Source: Hofstenia miamia
Lineage: Eukaryota; Xenacoelomorpha; Acoela
Direction: 5' to 3'
Assembly: GCA_004352715.1 (NCBI GenBank)
Contig: SCFE01000083.1
Span: 289,991-353,990, forward strand
DNA: 64,000 nt
Part shown: piece by piece, positions 39,701-52,900 of the stretch
How positions within the stretch are numbered: the first letter of the stretch is position 1
How the letters are laid out: each line of letters opens with the position of its first letter
Position numbers and translations under genes: made by a program
The notes under the pieces: model-generated
Databases searched by the model: none
Seen by the model: only the letters and a program-made list of their open reading frames with translations
What the model was told of the DNA's origin: nothing

Positions 39701-42700
39701 TAACCTAGAATTCTGATTTTTTAATAGTTGTAAATTTCCTCCATACCAGGTTTAAATTCCATGGGAGCAACTACGAACGGGAACTGTTTCTTTATATGTA
39801 GGTAGACCTTCCATGACGCGACCCCTGGTTTTACGCACAACACTCAATGAGACAGCGAAGGGCCGCGGTTTAAAAACGAAAATGAAGAGCGGACACTTCT
39901 CTATACCTTTACTTGCAAGTTTTTGATATTTTATTCAATATTGAGTTATCAGCGCTTAAAGATTAAGAACTATAAATAATTTCAATTCCAAGACTGTTTA
40001 AGGTTAACCAACTACACATCAATCGATTCAAAAACGTTGAAAACCTTAACTATTCAACTACATTGAAGAAAATGAAATTTGATTTTAAAAGTATAATATA
40101 AATAAAAGCAACTTTAGAAGAATTTGCATGCTATTTCTAGTTTACTGATGAAAGATTCACAACTGAAAAATAATAGTAAATGCATAAAATAAATTTTCCC
40201 GCAATGAATTGTATTTGAATGAAAATTCAAAAATATTGTATCTAATTAAGACATGGATAAATAACTTAATCGAAAGTTAATTATCTATTAACACTAAGTT
40301 GTAATAATGGATAGGTATTTCTACACTTCTAAAACGTATATAATTTTAATAAAGAGTTATCCAAAAGGGCTTAAGCCCTTTGTTGAACCACTTCAGCCCA
40401 TCTTAAATTACATGTAATTTTCAATATTTTCCTTTGAATAAAACTTGATTTTCATTGATGTATTTTCCCAACATACAAGCGCATAATAAACATTTTTAAT
40501 ATTAATTACAAATTATACGTCAGGTTGTAACAAAAAAACATTTAAAAAAATTGGCACAAAACACCTGAGTCAACATATATGAAAATGCTGAGCAACTCGG
40601 CGTTATTGTACTTTAGGGAACCCAGTTTAAGTGACGTCATAAAATGGGTATAAAACTTTAACCCTAACCCCAATCCCTACCCCAAAACTTAAAAATTTTG
40701 CAAAAAATTAATCAGCAAGATGAAATGCAATATAATTGCATTGGTTGGGGAGTAGGGTTAGGGTTAAGCAAAATCCAAAAGAGTTAATTATAAATTTACA
40801 TTAAAATTAAAAACGTACCTTCGTTGATGAAAAACTACAAAACAACATAAAGCAACATGATAAGACACGAGAAGAACTTCCGAAAACGGTGATGCCCAGC
40901 TCCTGTAAGAAAGGTTATCCAAAACTACGTCATGAAGTACAGGTGCTTCTAAATTCATACGTTCATTTGACATCACCGTAGTCCACAAAACTGTACATTC
41001 TACAATTTGAAATAACAAAAAAACTACTACAAAGCGACGAAAATCAGTTCTTAGTCGTAATGGATCCTCAACACGAAAGCCAAAATCTGAAGCAATAGCT
41101 TTGTTGGTATCGGCTTTAACAAAACTAACGGGTAGATTCTTGCTTTTCCATTCCGTAGTGTCTTGCATGCCGTGCTATGCAGCTTTACGTGCTAACGTAG
41201 AATGACAGTTGAACAGAATGCAATAGCCAATCACGCTTTAGTGAATCATTGTATACTGTTACTCTAGCAACCAATTGACGGCGCACGCTCATTCAGTGAT
41301 TTTGGCAGTAACAGAGAAGGTGAACGCAAGGGCAGTGATACTACGATAATTTAAGAGCAAACATTAAATATTTAGAAAGCAATTTCAAATAGTGTTGCGA
41401 ATAGTATTTGATATTTAATAATTCTATTAGAAGATATTAATTTACAATTAATTAAAACATATATTAAAATACAGCATTTGCAATCAAGGTGTTTATTATG
41501 ATTATTGTAAGTTGCAAAAACTTGTTTAAACTTTTCTCATTGATTTTTGATAATGTGCTCTAAACTTGTGTGAATATCATACAATTATTTCCAATTTAGC
41601 TTAAGAATCGATGTAAAATCTGCGTAAAAACAAATTATGAAACAATCTTTTATAAAGTTTTTTTTCAAATTTTTAGTATGAAATGATGCAAAATAAATTT
41701 ACAACGTCAGCTTTTATATCATTTACAATTTAAGATTTTAAACATCACATTGGTTAATAGAATTGCAATCAAGGAGTTTTCAAAATTTGAGAATGGCCCG
41801 AGATTTTTCAATATTTAGACTAAATTACAAAACAATCCAAACCTTCAAATGATGTATTGTTTTGTTTTAGTACCTATAAGTTACCTTGCAGCTCATACAA
41901 TTAAATAAGAAATGTTATAAAGATAAGCATTTTTAGAAAAAATTATTTCAGGAATGGATCGATATATGGGATATTGAATAATAAATCAAAAAATATCTAT
42001 ATCTCTATCTATGAGTACACGAAGAAAAATAATTTTAGTTTTCAAATATGGCTAGAACACAAAGTCAATAAGTATTATGATTTTGGCCACTATTCACAAT
42101 TTCCGATTGGCATATCCTTAATGAATCTATAAAGAATAACACTGCCACATTGGGTTTTTTCATTTTCTAAAATGTGATAAATTTACAGTGCACGAGATAT
42201 CCAAAACAGAAAAACCTCTAGATTGAACTATTGCAGTGAACAGCACCAATATCCATACATAAATATGCCCTCGAATGATATCAAGCCACTAAATCTTCTA
42301 AGGAAAACATTTATCCAAAATACAGTAATGCGGGGCTCGTTTATGTTATAAATTGGTTTTGTTTTAAAATTTTAAGAAACCCATGGAGTATAGTTGAGTA
42401 TAATTAAAAATACAAGACAACCCCGCGTACAGCACAGAGTTGGAACTGGCCCGAAATTTTAAGGCCGGAGCCGGTAGTTGGCCGGCAACAGCTAATACCG
42501 GCAGGTAAATTTTATTTGCATTGATATTTAATCTATGCAAGTATATTGTATATACAGTATATATTCGCAGTTTGTAGCATACAAATGGTGAATTTTCATT
42601 ACAAATGACGAATTCTGGCAAAATTTTATGTTACAAACGACGGATGGCTTTTTTGGGGTTTAAAATTGACGAGAAAGCAAAATTTTCGAAATTTTTAGTT

Positions 42701-42843
42701 ATTATATCTCAGTATCCTCTCAACAATATATCCTACTGGATTAATGGCTCTAAAATAGTGAAATGAAAAAAAATCCTTTTTGTATGAGGAGATCACAACA
42801 AACGACGAATATATATATACATATATATAAGCTGTTATATATA

Positions 42844-42876
<33 letters not shown>

Positions 42877-42972
42877 NNNNNNNNNNNNNNNNNNNNNNNN
42901 NNNNNNNNNNNNNNNNNNNNNNNNNNNNNNNNNNNNNNNNNNNNNNNNNNNNNNNNNNNNNNNNNNNNNNNN

Positions 42973-43007
<35 letters not shown>

Positions 43008-43876
43008 AGTACTTTCGGCTATATTATTAGCCTTCATCAGCAAGAATACAAAGCGATTAAAAATAAAGTTTATATTTACTGCAATTAAATGATTGATTGA
43101 ATGATTGACAGGATGATTGACACCTTAGAAGAGGTGAAGTTTGATTTCGACTTGATTATTAAGTGACAGTGAATTTCTTTGATTGCAATTGCTTCGGCTA
43201 CCTTTGGATGACAGATTATGACTGAAAAATTAGATGAAGTAGCGGCATGGCTTTGATGGTGGAGGAAGACTTCTGAGAGAATATGACCGTAGAGATATTC
43301 TTGGATTCTGGTTTGAAGATTTCTTCTAGTCTCCCCTATGTATAAGTGCTCACATTGAAGCCTCAGTAAAAAATCTCAACAAGAAATGCACTTCAACTCA
43401 AATCAAGCCTGTCTTTCAAGCATTCAAAACCAGCAACATCTTTTCAAACAAATATCCCATTCCAATGTCTCTACGCTCTTCTCTTGTTTATAAATATCAA
43501 TGTTATAAGTGTGAGCACTTATACATAGGAGAGACTAGAAGACATCTTCAAACCAGAATCCGAGAACATCTTTACCGTAATCTTCGCTCAGAAGCCTTCC
43601 TCCATCATCAAAGTCATGCCGCCACTCATCTAATTTTTCATTCATAATCTGTCACCAATCTTCAAGGGTAGGTGAAGCAATTGCAATCAAAGAAATTCGC
43701 CCGGCACTTAACAATCAAGTCGAAACCAGACTTCACCTTTTCTAAGCTGTCAATCATTCAATCAATCATTTAATTGCAGTATATATAAACTTTATTTTTA
43801 ATCGCTTTGTATTCTTGCTGATGAAAGCTAATAATATAGCCGAAAGTACTACAAATATAATTCGTCAACGTGTTAG

Positions 43877-43908
<32 letters not shown>

Positions 43909-46900
43909 AGCTGTTTTAATCTAGAAAATTACACATGGCGATGCAAAAAGCTGATATTATAACTATATTTCTAGCAAAGCACAATTTTGATAATTTCTAT
44001 ATATCAATTCTTTGCATAACTTTAATCAGTTTTCACTTTTCAGTGAATGAATAATTGTGCACGTTTCAGTTTATATTTAGTTAGTTTATTTTGCATGATA
44101 ACTAAAATATATAAAACTAAGCGAGTTTCATTATCAATCATTATATTTCACATTGCTGTAGCATTTGACCCCGCTTAGCATTGAATAACTTATAAACTAA
44201 CTATGAATTGCTCGTTTAGTAGAATGTGTCAATCGACATTTGTATTTGAACGTCTTTTTGCATCGTTCAAATATATTTTGAGCGTCCCTTTCAATATTAT
44301 TAAAATACAAGTGTTCCAGTTACTGTATTTGTATGAGGTCTCTTAAATTTCAAGCATAAATTCTATACATTATACTTTCAGTATTATAAACAGCTTCTTT
44401 TAATGTTATTAGTACGTTCCATTAAAAACTGAAGAAAAATTACCCTATCAAAAAGCAGAACAACTCCGTTTATACCGAAATTTGAGAGATTCCAGAATGT
44501 AAATTAATTATTATTCTAATTGCAATACTGTAGATTGCTCATACTATAAAATTTTTTCGAACTTTAGATTTTCATAGGAATTCCTCACAAACCAAGCAAA
44601 ATTTTCCATGTTTATAAGGTGAAACAAGAATTTTTTGTATAATTTTGGCCGGTTAGCGGCCGTTAAATTGCCGGCAGCCGGTTCCATCTATGATGCAGCA
44701 TATTTTATACGCAAAACGGAAATAAATCGGAGAATTGATATTTTCAGGAGCAGAAGCAATGATTTGCTTGGTTATTTGAATTTTCACAAGCTCTTTTGAT
44801 TTTTAGAACATTTAAAAATTGCAATTATTGAATGAAGATTTGCAACTAGAATCTAATTGATTGCAGACTACATAATTGACTGTGGAGGTTGAAATCTAAT
44901 TTTTGATATCACTTTGAGTGTAACATAATGCACCGCGCAAACGAGCAAGCGCTACAACTTTTGTTGCTAAACTAACTACAGCGCGCAATTTGATAGGATA
45001 ATTTTGAAATAATTAAAATTCCTCCAATGTGGTTTCTTATCTTAATTGGTTTGGCAACAAAAGTTGTAGCGTTTGCGCCCTACCTAATGTTGGGACGATT
45101 GTCGACGACAAATTGCATAATTTGACGGCTATATATTGCAAATAATATATATTTGACACTGGCAATTATATTCGACAATTTAATAATTTAAAGTCTTACA
45201 ATAAATTATTTTAATTTAGTGTTTCGTATATACAAATATAAATAACAGATCGGTTATTTCTTCTAATATTGCAATTTTAAAATGAAATGCTCAGTTTGTA
45301 AAATTACTTAAACTTAGATAAATAAAAAAACAAAATTCTAAACAACCCCAGAAAGAAAACTATTACACGCCGTAGTGGTTTTTGACCATGTATTACAGCA
45401 CAAGCAAAACAGGCAGTATTATTCTAAACGACTAGCGACAAGTAGTATTTTTTATATAATAGGTTGTGGGGAAATTTTACCCCCATTGACAAACCTGGGT
45501 AACGTTAACTTTTTACAAAAAATATAGCAAATATTCACATGAACCTAAAACACAATCAAGTTCACCTTATTAGAAGTGTTTTGTAGATCAAGATTGCTAT
45601 GCAAATTAGGATATGGCCTATTATAAATATATAGAATTTTGTGGGATATTAATAAAACTCAAAACTTTATAACAACTGCTTTTTTTATTTTGTAGTAATT
45701 TTGTAATTAATAAATCTACGATCCCTTTTTCAATTTACACACTATGATAAATTATTGAAAATTGCCATTCATTGTACTTCTGGAGACATTTTATAAATTT
45801 ATCATATATATGAAAAAAATTGTAATAGAATCGGTGGCGTAACTAATAGGGGGCTTTCTTGAAATATTTGGTTCCTTAGCTGAAATAATACATTACCATT
45901 CTAGGTCACTATAATATGGTTTCAGCAACCTGACTCTCTTAGTTGGTTACGCCACTTGAATACAATACATCTTTTGCGGTATTGAAATGCTGCTTTGCTC
46001 TTACTTATTTTGTAGTACAAATCAATGCAGTTGAACATTCATATTAAATGAACGTTAACGGTTTATAGGCAGAAATATCTCACTCCAAAAATTGGATAGT
46101 TTAACACCTACTGATAGCAACAGATATCACTGGAGTAATTGCCTCGTAATGAGTATTGTGTTCAAAATAGAAGTCTGAGATTACCTTACGCAAATCAATA
46201 CACATTGCTAGATCCGACCAAGTGGCATACCTATGTACTACGATTCATTATATTTACCGTAGACATTGGCAACAACTCTACCTTACCACTGCTTCATCTA
46301 CGGGAACAATTGGAATTCCCCTCTGAAAAATATTAATAAATTAAAAACTAGTATTTTAAGCACTTCGCCAGTTATGGAGCACTAACCCCTTCAGAGGTCA
46401 CCCACTAAAAAATTCTAACTACGCTCCTAAGCCATATTTCATATCGCAAGCCAGAATTTCGAAAACAAAATTATCCACAGAAAACGGTCAAAAATTGTTT
46501 ATGGTATTTTACAAGCAATTTGTTTGTTATTAAAGATAATATTTAAATTAATGATAAACCATAAACAAATATCCAAGGAATTGGTTTAGACAAATATCGC
46601 TTCACATATTAACAGTGGAGATCATTGCTCCTTAAAAGAAATTAATTAGCAGTAACACTTCATTTTAATTTTGTTTACTAGTAAAGTAGAGCAATTGCTT
46701 AACTAAGTAAAATCATTAATTGGTGAACAAAGTTTAATGAATTGAGGTAAAGAAGAATCTTAATTAGATCAGTTGATAATTAATGCGCGTGGATTAGCTA
46801 CAAAAATCAATAAACAAATTCCCATTTAAAAATACATACTAACACAACCCATGTAATTCTTTTTCAATTGGAAATTTTAAATCACATGACTGTTTCTCAT

Positions 46901-49900
46901 AATAAATCACAGTATGAAAGTCTATTCAAATCAAATCCTTCAAAAATAATTTCAACATGTAATTTTCTATGTACACTCATTATATTTCAATAGTAATTCC
47001 ATGGATTTTGTTCATTTAGATAACTAAAAAGTAAATACAAGAATAAACCAAAAATAATAATGATAATAATTATCATCAGCAGGATGGCGTCAGGACAATG
47101 CAGGTTCAAATCCAAACAATTATCTTTTCAAACTCCTACGACTAAACAGTTGTTTCTTTTAAATCTATCAACAACTGTTCTCAAAAGAATATCACGTGCG
47201 CACTTTTGAAGCACAAGTTTAATTTTAGCGAAAGATGCGAATCGAACACTCGAATATGTAATTCAAAATTCCTAAACGCTAATGAAATGAAATACAGAGA
47301 ATTTTAATTGCATTAAAAATAGAGATATTTTTAAAAACTAATCAAATGGATATATTATGAATTTATTCCTTAATCAATGACATCAAGGAAATAATGTCTT
47401 AGTGGTGATTTTTTGTTGTTCAAAAAATCTAAAGATTCTTGGAAAAATATCATTACGGATATATTTGATGAACTTCTTTTATAGATGTCAACATTCAGAT
47501 GCGAACAAAAACTGAGTCGGTTAAACTTGTAATAGTTTTGGTCCATCATGTTGAAAGTTCTTCACAATGGTTAACTGACGATGCCCACAAATTTGAAATC
47601 GATCACCAGTTGAAAAGATCAATACTATAAACATATTGATGCTAAACAGTTAAAATGGAATTTAACCTTTATCCAACAATCTGTTCAACAATAAATAATT
47701 TTTGTTGATTTTCGAAAAATACACGTTTAAAATGCAAATTATAGCCACATCGCAAATGTAACTGTCAATTTATATTTTTAAAGATTTCTTCCTTCATGTA
47801 TTGCTTTCATAATACCTGCTCTTAAATAAGTGGCTGATTACATGTGATTCATTAAATCTCAATAACGGATTTTTATTGTCGCCGTATTTCGTCATTCTCA
47901 AATTCTTGATCACCCTGAATTCTAAATTTCAAATGACGTAACCCGGTAGAAGAATCATTTCTTTGGTTTGTAAGGAGATAGAAATAATAAATAGTTATCT
48001 TAGGGACATGTTTTTCCATAGGCATGAAAAAAACGGCTGGATCGTAATTTAAGGAAGGAATATATTTCCTATTATAATTCGAAAGCTTCTATGGGGTACA
48101 GGAAAACTTCCTTGATACTGCTATGCCTGATTGATAAGCAACGCGGTTACTATTGGTAATAAAATTTATTCTCACTGACCAGTGAGCGATATATTTAGAT
48201 TAGTTGTTGGAGAAGAATAATAAGAACGATGACTCATACTTGGAGAAATTGAAATAAATTAAAGATGGAATGCTGTATTCGCAAATGCCAACACCATTTT
48301 ATTAAAGCTAGAAATATTAACTTTCGAAGAATATAAATTAATTATTGCTCTAGTAAACTAACACTACAGAAACTGTAAAAAAAATACCATTGAACAGTGC
48401 AGTTCAAATTGAACTAAAAAACTTCAATAACGTTCAGTAATACTAATTTAAGCGCTCGAATTCCACTAAAAATCTGTTATTTGCTGGGACCGGAGTGGTC
48501 CACCGTCCGCATTTTCTAGAAAAACGGTTCACGCATTCGCTGTTTAATAATTTACTGTATGTATGATTCATGATTAGAAGCTAATTTGTGTGCACGTAAT
48601 ATGTTTAGGCACGTGGAAAACTTGTTTTGATAAGCATTTTCTCATTGTTCTACAAATTGAAACTGTGCTATTCATTGATTGGCTAAAAGTATATCCCTTC
48701 AATTATTGACCAAACGAGTATAAAATAACATTGTGCAGTGTCGTGTTTCAGTTACATGGCTTCCTCTTCAAAGAAACCCCGCTATGATGAATTGTTTGAC
48801 ATCCGAGGCGAAAGAGGCTATTGTTAAACAGAAAAACTGCTCAGCAAGCTACAAATGGGAAAGAAAATCTGAAACATTATATCCATTGCAACACTACAAG
48901 GAAAAACATACTAAAGAATTAGAAGAGCATTTCAAGAAGACCGAAAATCAGAGTTCACTTAGCGATTTTTTCGCCAAGAAGAATGTTAATGCTTTTGACC
49001 AAAAACGAAAGTATGCTGTTGCTGTGTACAACACACACTACGTTTTTCGTTTTTAGATGACCCTGTTAACAAGTGGGCTTTTGGAATTAATGTATCTTCG
49101 GAAACTTCGAAATGGAATACTAGAGTTATGGTTGAAGACAACTGTTTTGAAGTAATTAAGAAAAAGAAGGGATGTTTGGAAATTGATGGCTGGACGAATC
49201 AAGTGACAAATGACAAGCATTTGTGTGTTGTTGCACAGCCACTGACAAAAAAGCGTGAAACGTTCTTTGTAAAGTCTACGGTTATCAAGGGCAAGCTAAC
49301 TGCAAGTGCAATTTATGATTTTTTAAAAGAAATCATTGACAATCTGAAAGCATGTGATTTTTACGTAATTGGGATTATTGGAGACAATGCGCCAGCTCAA
49401 CAGTTAGCTTTGAAAATTGTCATTACGGAATGTCCTTGGATAATGCAATTCCGCAGTGGTGCTCATCTAATGAGTCTCATCGTCAAAAAATTGGAATTGA
49501 AGCCCTGTCAATTGTCAGAAACTATGTTGGACTCGGCAGAATACGTCGATGTGGAACTCCATTTTTGATTGCTTAGTGGAACTACTTCGAAAAGAAATTG
49601 CAGAGGATGAAGAAATCCCAATAATCAAGAGACCTGTTACAGCCAGTTGTTGACCTTCTGAATTATGCACAGCAAAACAACAGCGATTGGATTGAATTTT
49701 TGACCAGATACACAGTTATTCAAAACGATCTAAGCATTCCAGCAGTAAATGCGGACAGTATGAAGACATACGAAAAGTACGTCAAAATGCAGTCACGGAT
49801 ATTGTTAAATGCGTCAAAAACGAAATCCCTGAAGTTGGTGAAAAAACTGAAAAATGGCTTCATAATTTGTGACCAGAGCGAATGGAAGATTTGGATCACA

Positions 49901-52900
49901 TGGTATCAATGCGTTCAATTTCTTCAGAGCCAGAATCTGAAATAGTGCGACGGATGGACAACTTTGTTGACAAGGTCCTTAGGAAAATTGCCGTGAGTGA
50001 AGCAGAGGTAGAACGCGTGTTCTCAAGACACAAGTAAGTGCATACTAAAATGAGAGCACAACTTACTCCTGAAATAGTTGAAAAAATGTTGTTTGTTCGC
50101 TAAAATGGACAAACGGTTGGTGTGGTCGGTCCACCGCAATTTTTGAAATTGCGTTTCTATAAGAGTATTGAAAACTTCGGTCCGCGCCCATGGTCCGCAA
50201 TCCGCAATTTTGCCGCGGATAAGTCCATTTTGGACCCCAGGTTATTTGTGTAAGCAATGGGATGAGTAAGCACCGCTGTTATCAGTACGCGCAATAGTTA
50301 TATAAAATTTAGTCATTTAGGTTCGCGCAACACCTTATTTAGGTAAAATTACAAAATACCACACAATTCAATTTAATAAAATAATTATGTTATACAAGCC
50401 AAGAACTTTATATTGTTTCCATAGTCATACTTTTTAGTTGCTTTGCAAGCAACTATTTGTGTTTTGAAAAACTGTTCGACGCCAACAGACGTAATTGGAG
50501 AGGACTAAAGGATCGAAATTTCGAGTGGTGTTAATATTTGCAGGGCGATTGTTTTACCAGTGCTCAAATTATTTACTACTCTCAAAATTTTTAATAAAGT
50601 GATCTACTCAAACACGTCCGCCATTTTTTACATGTTCTGGCATGCAATCCTGTGACAGGCCTTTATTTACTCCAAGATGAATGCAGCTGGAGTTGTAGTT
50701 GCACGTTGCAACAGATGTCGAAATTTAGGGGTAGAATTGATAATTGAGACAGCTTAGGTAATTTTAATTTTATTAACTAAATTAGGTAAATGACGTTAAT
50801 TTATGCGAATCCAGGAAAGTTTAGGTAAACTTAGGTTGTAGTTATCAGTGACAAATATTTTGATTTAAATTTAATTGATTATTTCAATCAAACATTGAAT
50901 AGGCAATTATGTTTATGTAAGGATATTTCACATGTTAACTAGTGAAGGTGAAAAAGTACCAAACTGAAGAGCTAAATCAATAGACAATTTTTTTCTGAGG
51001 GGCTTTAGAATGCGATCACAATTGTGAGTTTCACAAACACAAGGACACTGATAGCTAAAACGCAGCTCGAGACATTCAAGCTCTCACGAAAAGAAATTTC
51101 ACAAGTTTAGAGTTTAAACTATTACGGGGATTATGGGGAAAGGGGAGTTGGGGTTGCGTATTCCACGACTATTATAATATGGCGAATTCTTTTTGTTGAA
51201 TGGGGGACGAATTGTGTTTGTAGATATTATAAATTATTTGATCATTGATAGAAGGTCTCTATCATGTAAAAAAACTAAAAATTTATGCAATATTTTGTCA
51301 AAAACGTAATGAGAAATGTATCATCTTAAAAACGAATGGAGTTTGTAACCGATGGGGCGTCACCTTAGTTTAGAATGAGAAGTACATCCGTGAAACTTTC
51401 AAATTTAAGCATGAGGAGAAAAATCACTAGATTTTAACGTCAGATTTGCGAAGATGCTATTGTTGGAGGTTGTAAAACACTCTCAAAAAAAGAAAAAAAT
51501 ATTCTCGTTACAAAGCGTATAAAACTGTCACAACGACGACGATGATCAGTTTTTAAGGACGACTAATATAATTCACTGCAGTTGTTCGATGATTTGAAAT
51601 TTAATAATAAGCATTTGAACATATAATCATGCTTAAACTTTGATAATGATAGATACGTGTTTTTACACAGAGTGCTCTTAATTTAAAAAATTACGGCGCT
51701 ACAATCAAGGTATATATTTAAATAAAGTTGCTTTACTAGGCTGAATCAAGATGTAAGCCTGTTCTATAGCACAGATTCCAAAACCTGGTTGGATGAGTTG
51801 TAAAAACATCAATTTCGTGCATACAACTTTGGAGCTTTAAAAGCATGGGAATAAAAATAGAGAGAATGCACGTGCGAATTACGTAATGTTTGTAAAGTCC
51901 ACAATCTTACAATAATTGAGCACAACAAAGTAGTTAATCTCTGAAATTAATTATAAACAAACAACTTGAAATTGGCTATACAAAGACCATTGTTTAGAAA
52001 CAATAGATTCATTATTCGAATGTAGCGAAATCATCAACTTACACGAAATGTCTTATTAGAAACTAGCATCGACTAACGTGGACATGGACAATGTTCAAAA
52101 ACAAATTTAAATTCAACGGAGGGATCAGCTGTAAAGCACGTAGCCAGAACTTTAAACGGGAAGGTAGGTGACAATGCGCGGGCGCGGTTAGGGGGCGACC
52201 GCCCTCCACTTTCCGGGCCAGCTGCGAACACTTAATTGAAATGTTCTCTTTTCCCTTAAAATTGAAAATATTTCACTTTAATTCAAGATGTCATCAATCG
52301 ATTGGCTGCCAAAATTTACTTTTGTTCAAAAAACAATTTTTTTTTGTAAAAATGGGTGTCAGCCCTCGTTTTAAAAATCCTAAATGCCCCACTGGGGAAG
52401 GTGACGGGTTACCTTCGCAATTTATGACATTACCATATTCAAATGACACATTTGCATTGGAAGAGGATCCGATTGGGCTGGGGTAAGGCCTAGTGCCCAA
52501 AGATGGAAATGGAGCTTTGACCGGTCCTCACATTGTAAATTACTGGCTTTGACCGCTTTACATGGTTTCACCGTTTTTATAGGTTCAATTCCCCTTTTGA
52601 CATTTTGTGACTGGCATTGCTGTTTCGGTTAATTTTTTTCATTACATAATGCATTTGTACACTTGAAAGAACGTGTACTGAACGCATCTGCGTTATATTA
52701 TCAGATTAACTCTAAATATCTCATATTCGTTTAAAAACACAAACCAAAAAATCGGGGAAAATCACCCAATGCTTTTAATGTTGCAAATTTTAATAACGTA
52801 TTTTGCTTGATTATTGATAATCCTATGAAAATGATTAGGCTGTGATAGATTATAGTAATTAATGGCATGCGGTGATTACTTCCAATCCATCTATGGTGAT

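Larger units (their letters stand above)
42836..43900. mobile_element. Penelope-like element fragment with inverted arms
   Basis: A GIY-YIG endonuclease ORF (43357-43647) lies between or within inverted arms of about 350 bp (left 43003-43355, right 43502-43856). The arms share coding and 3' sequence in opposite orientation. TATATATAAGCTGTT occurs on both sides (42822-42835 and 43901-43915), which could be the target duplication. Penelope-like elements often carry partial inverted copies of this kind. The RT is absent or lies in the gap. Confidence 0.65.
42435..44692. mobile_element. hAT-like element carrying a Penelope-like insertion
   Basis: The left end CAGAGTTGGAACTGGCC and the reverse complement of the right end CATAGATGGAACCGGCTG are imperfect inverted repeats, with further GGCCGG/CCGGC similarity inside. 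The flanks GTACAGCA (42427-42434) and ATGCAGCA (44693-44700) match at six of eight positions, an aged 8-bp duplication. No transposase is visible; without the inserted Penelope-like DNA the element is about 1.2 kb. Confidence 0.6.
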
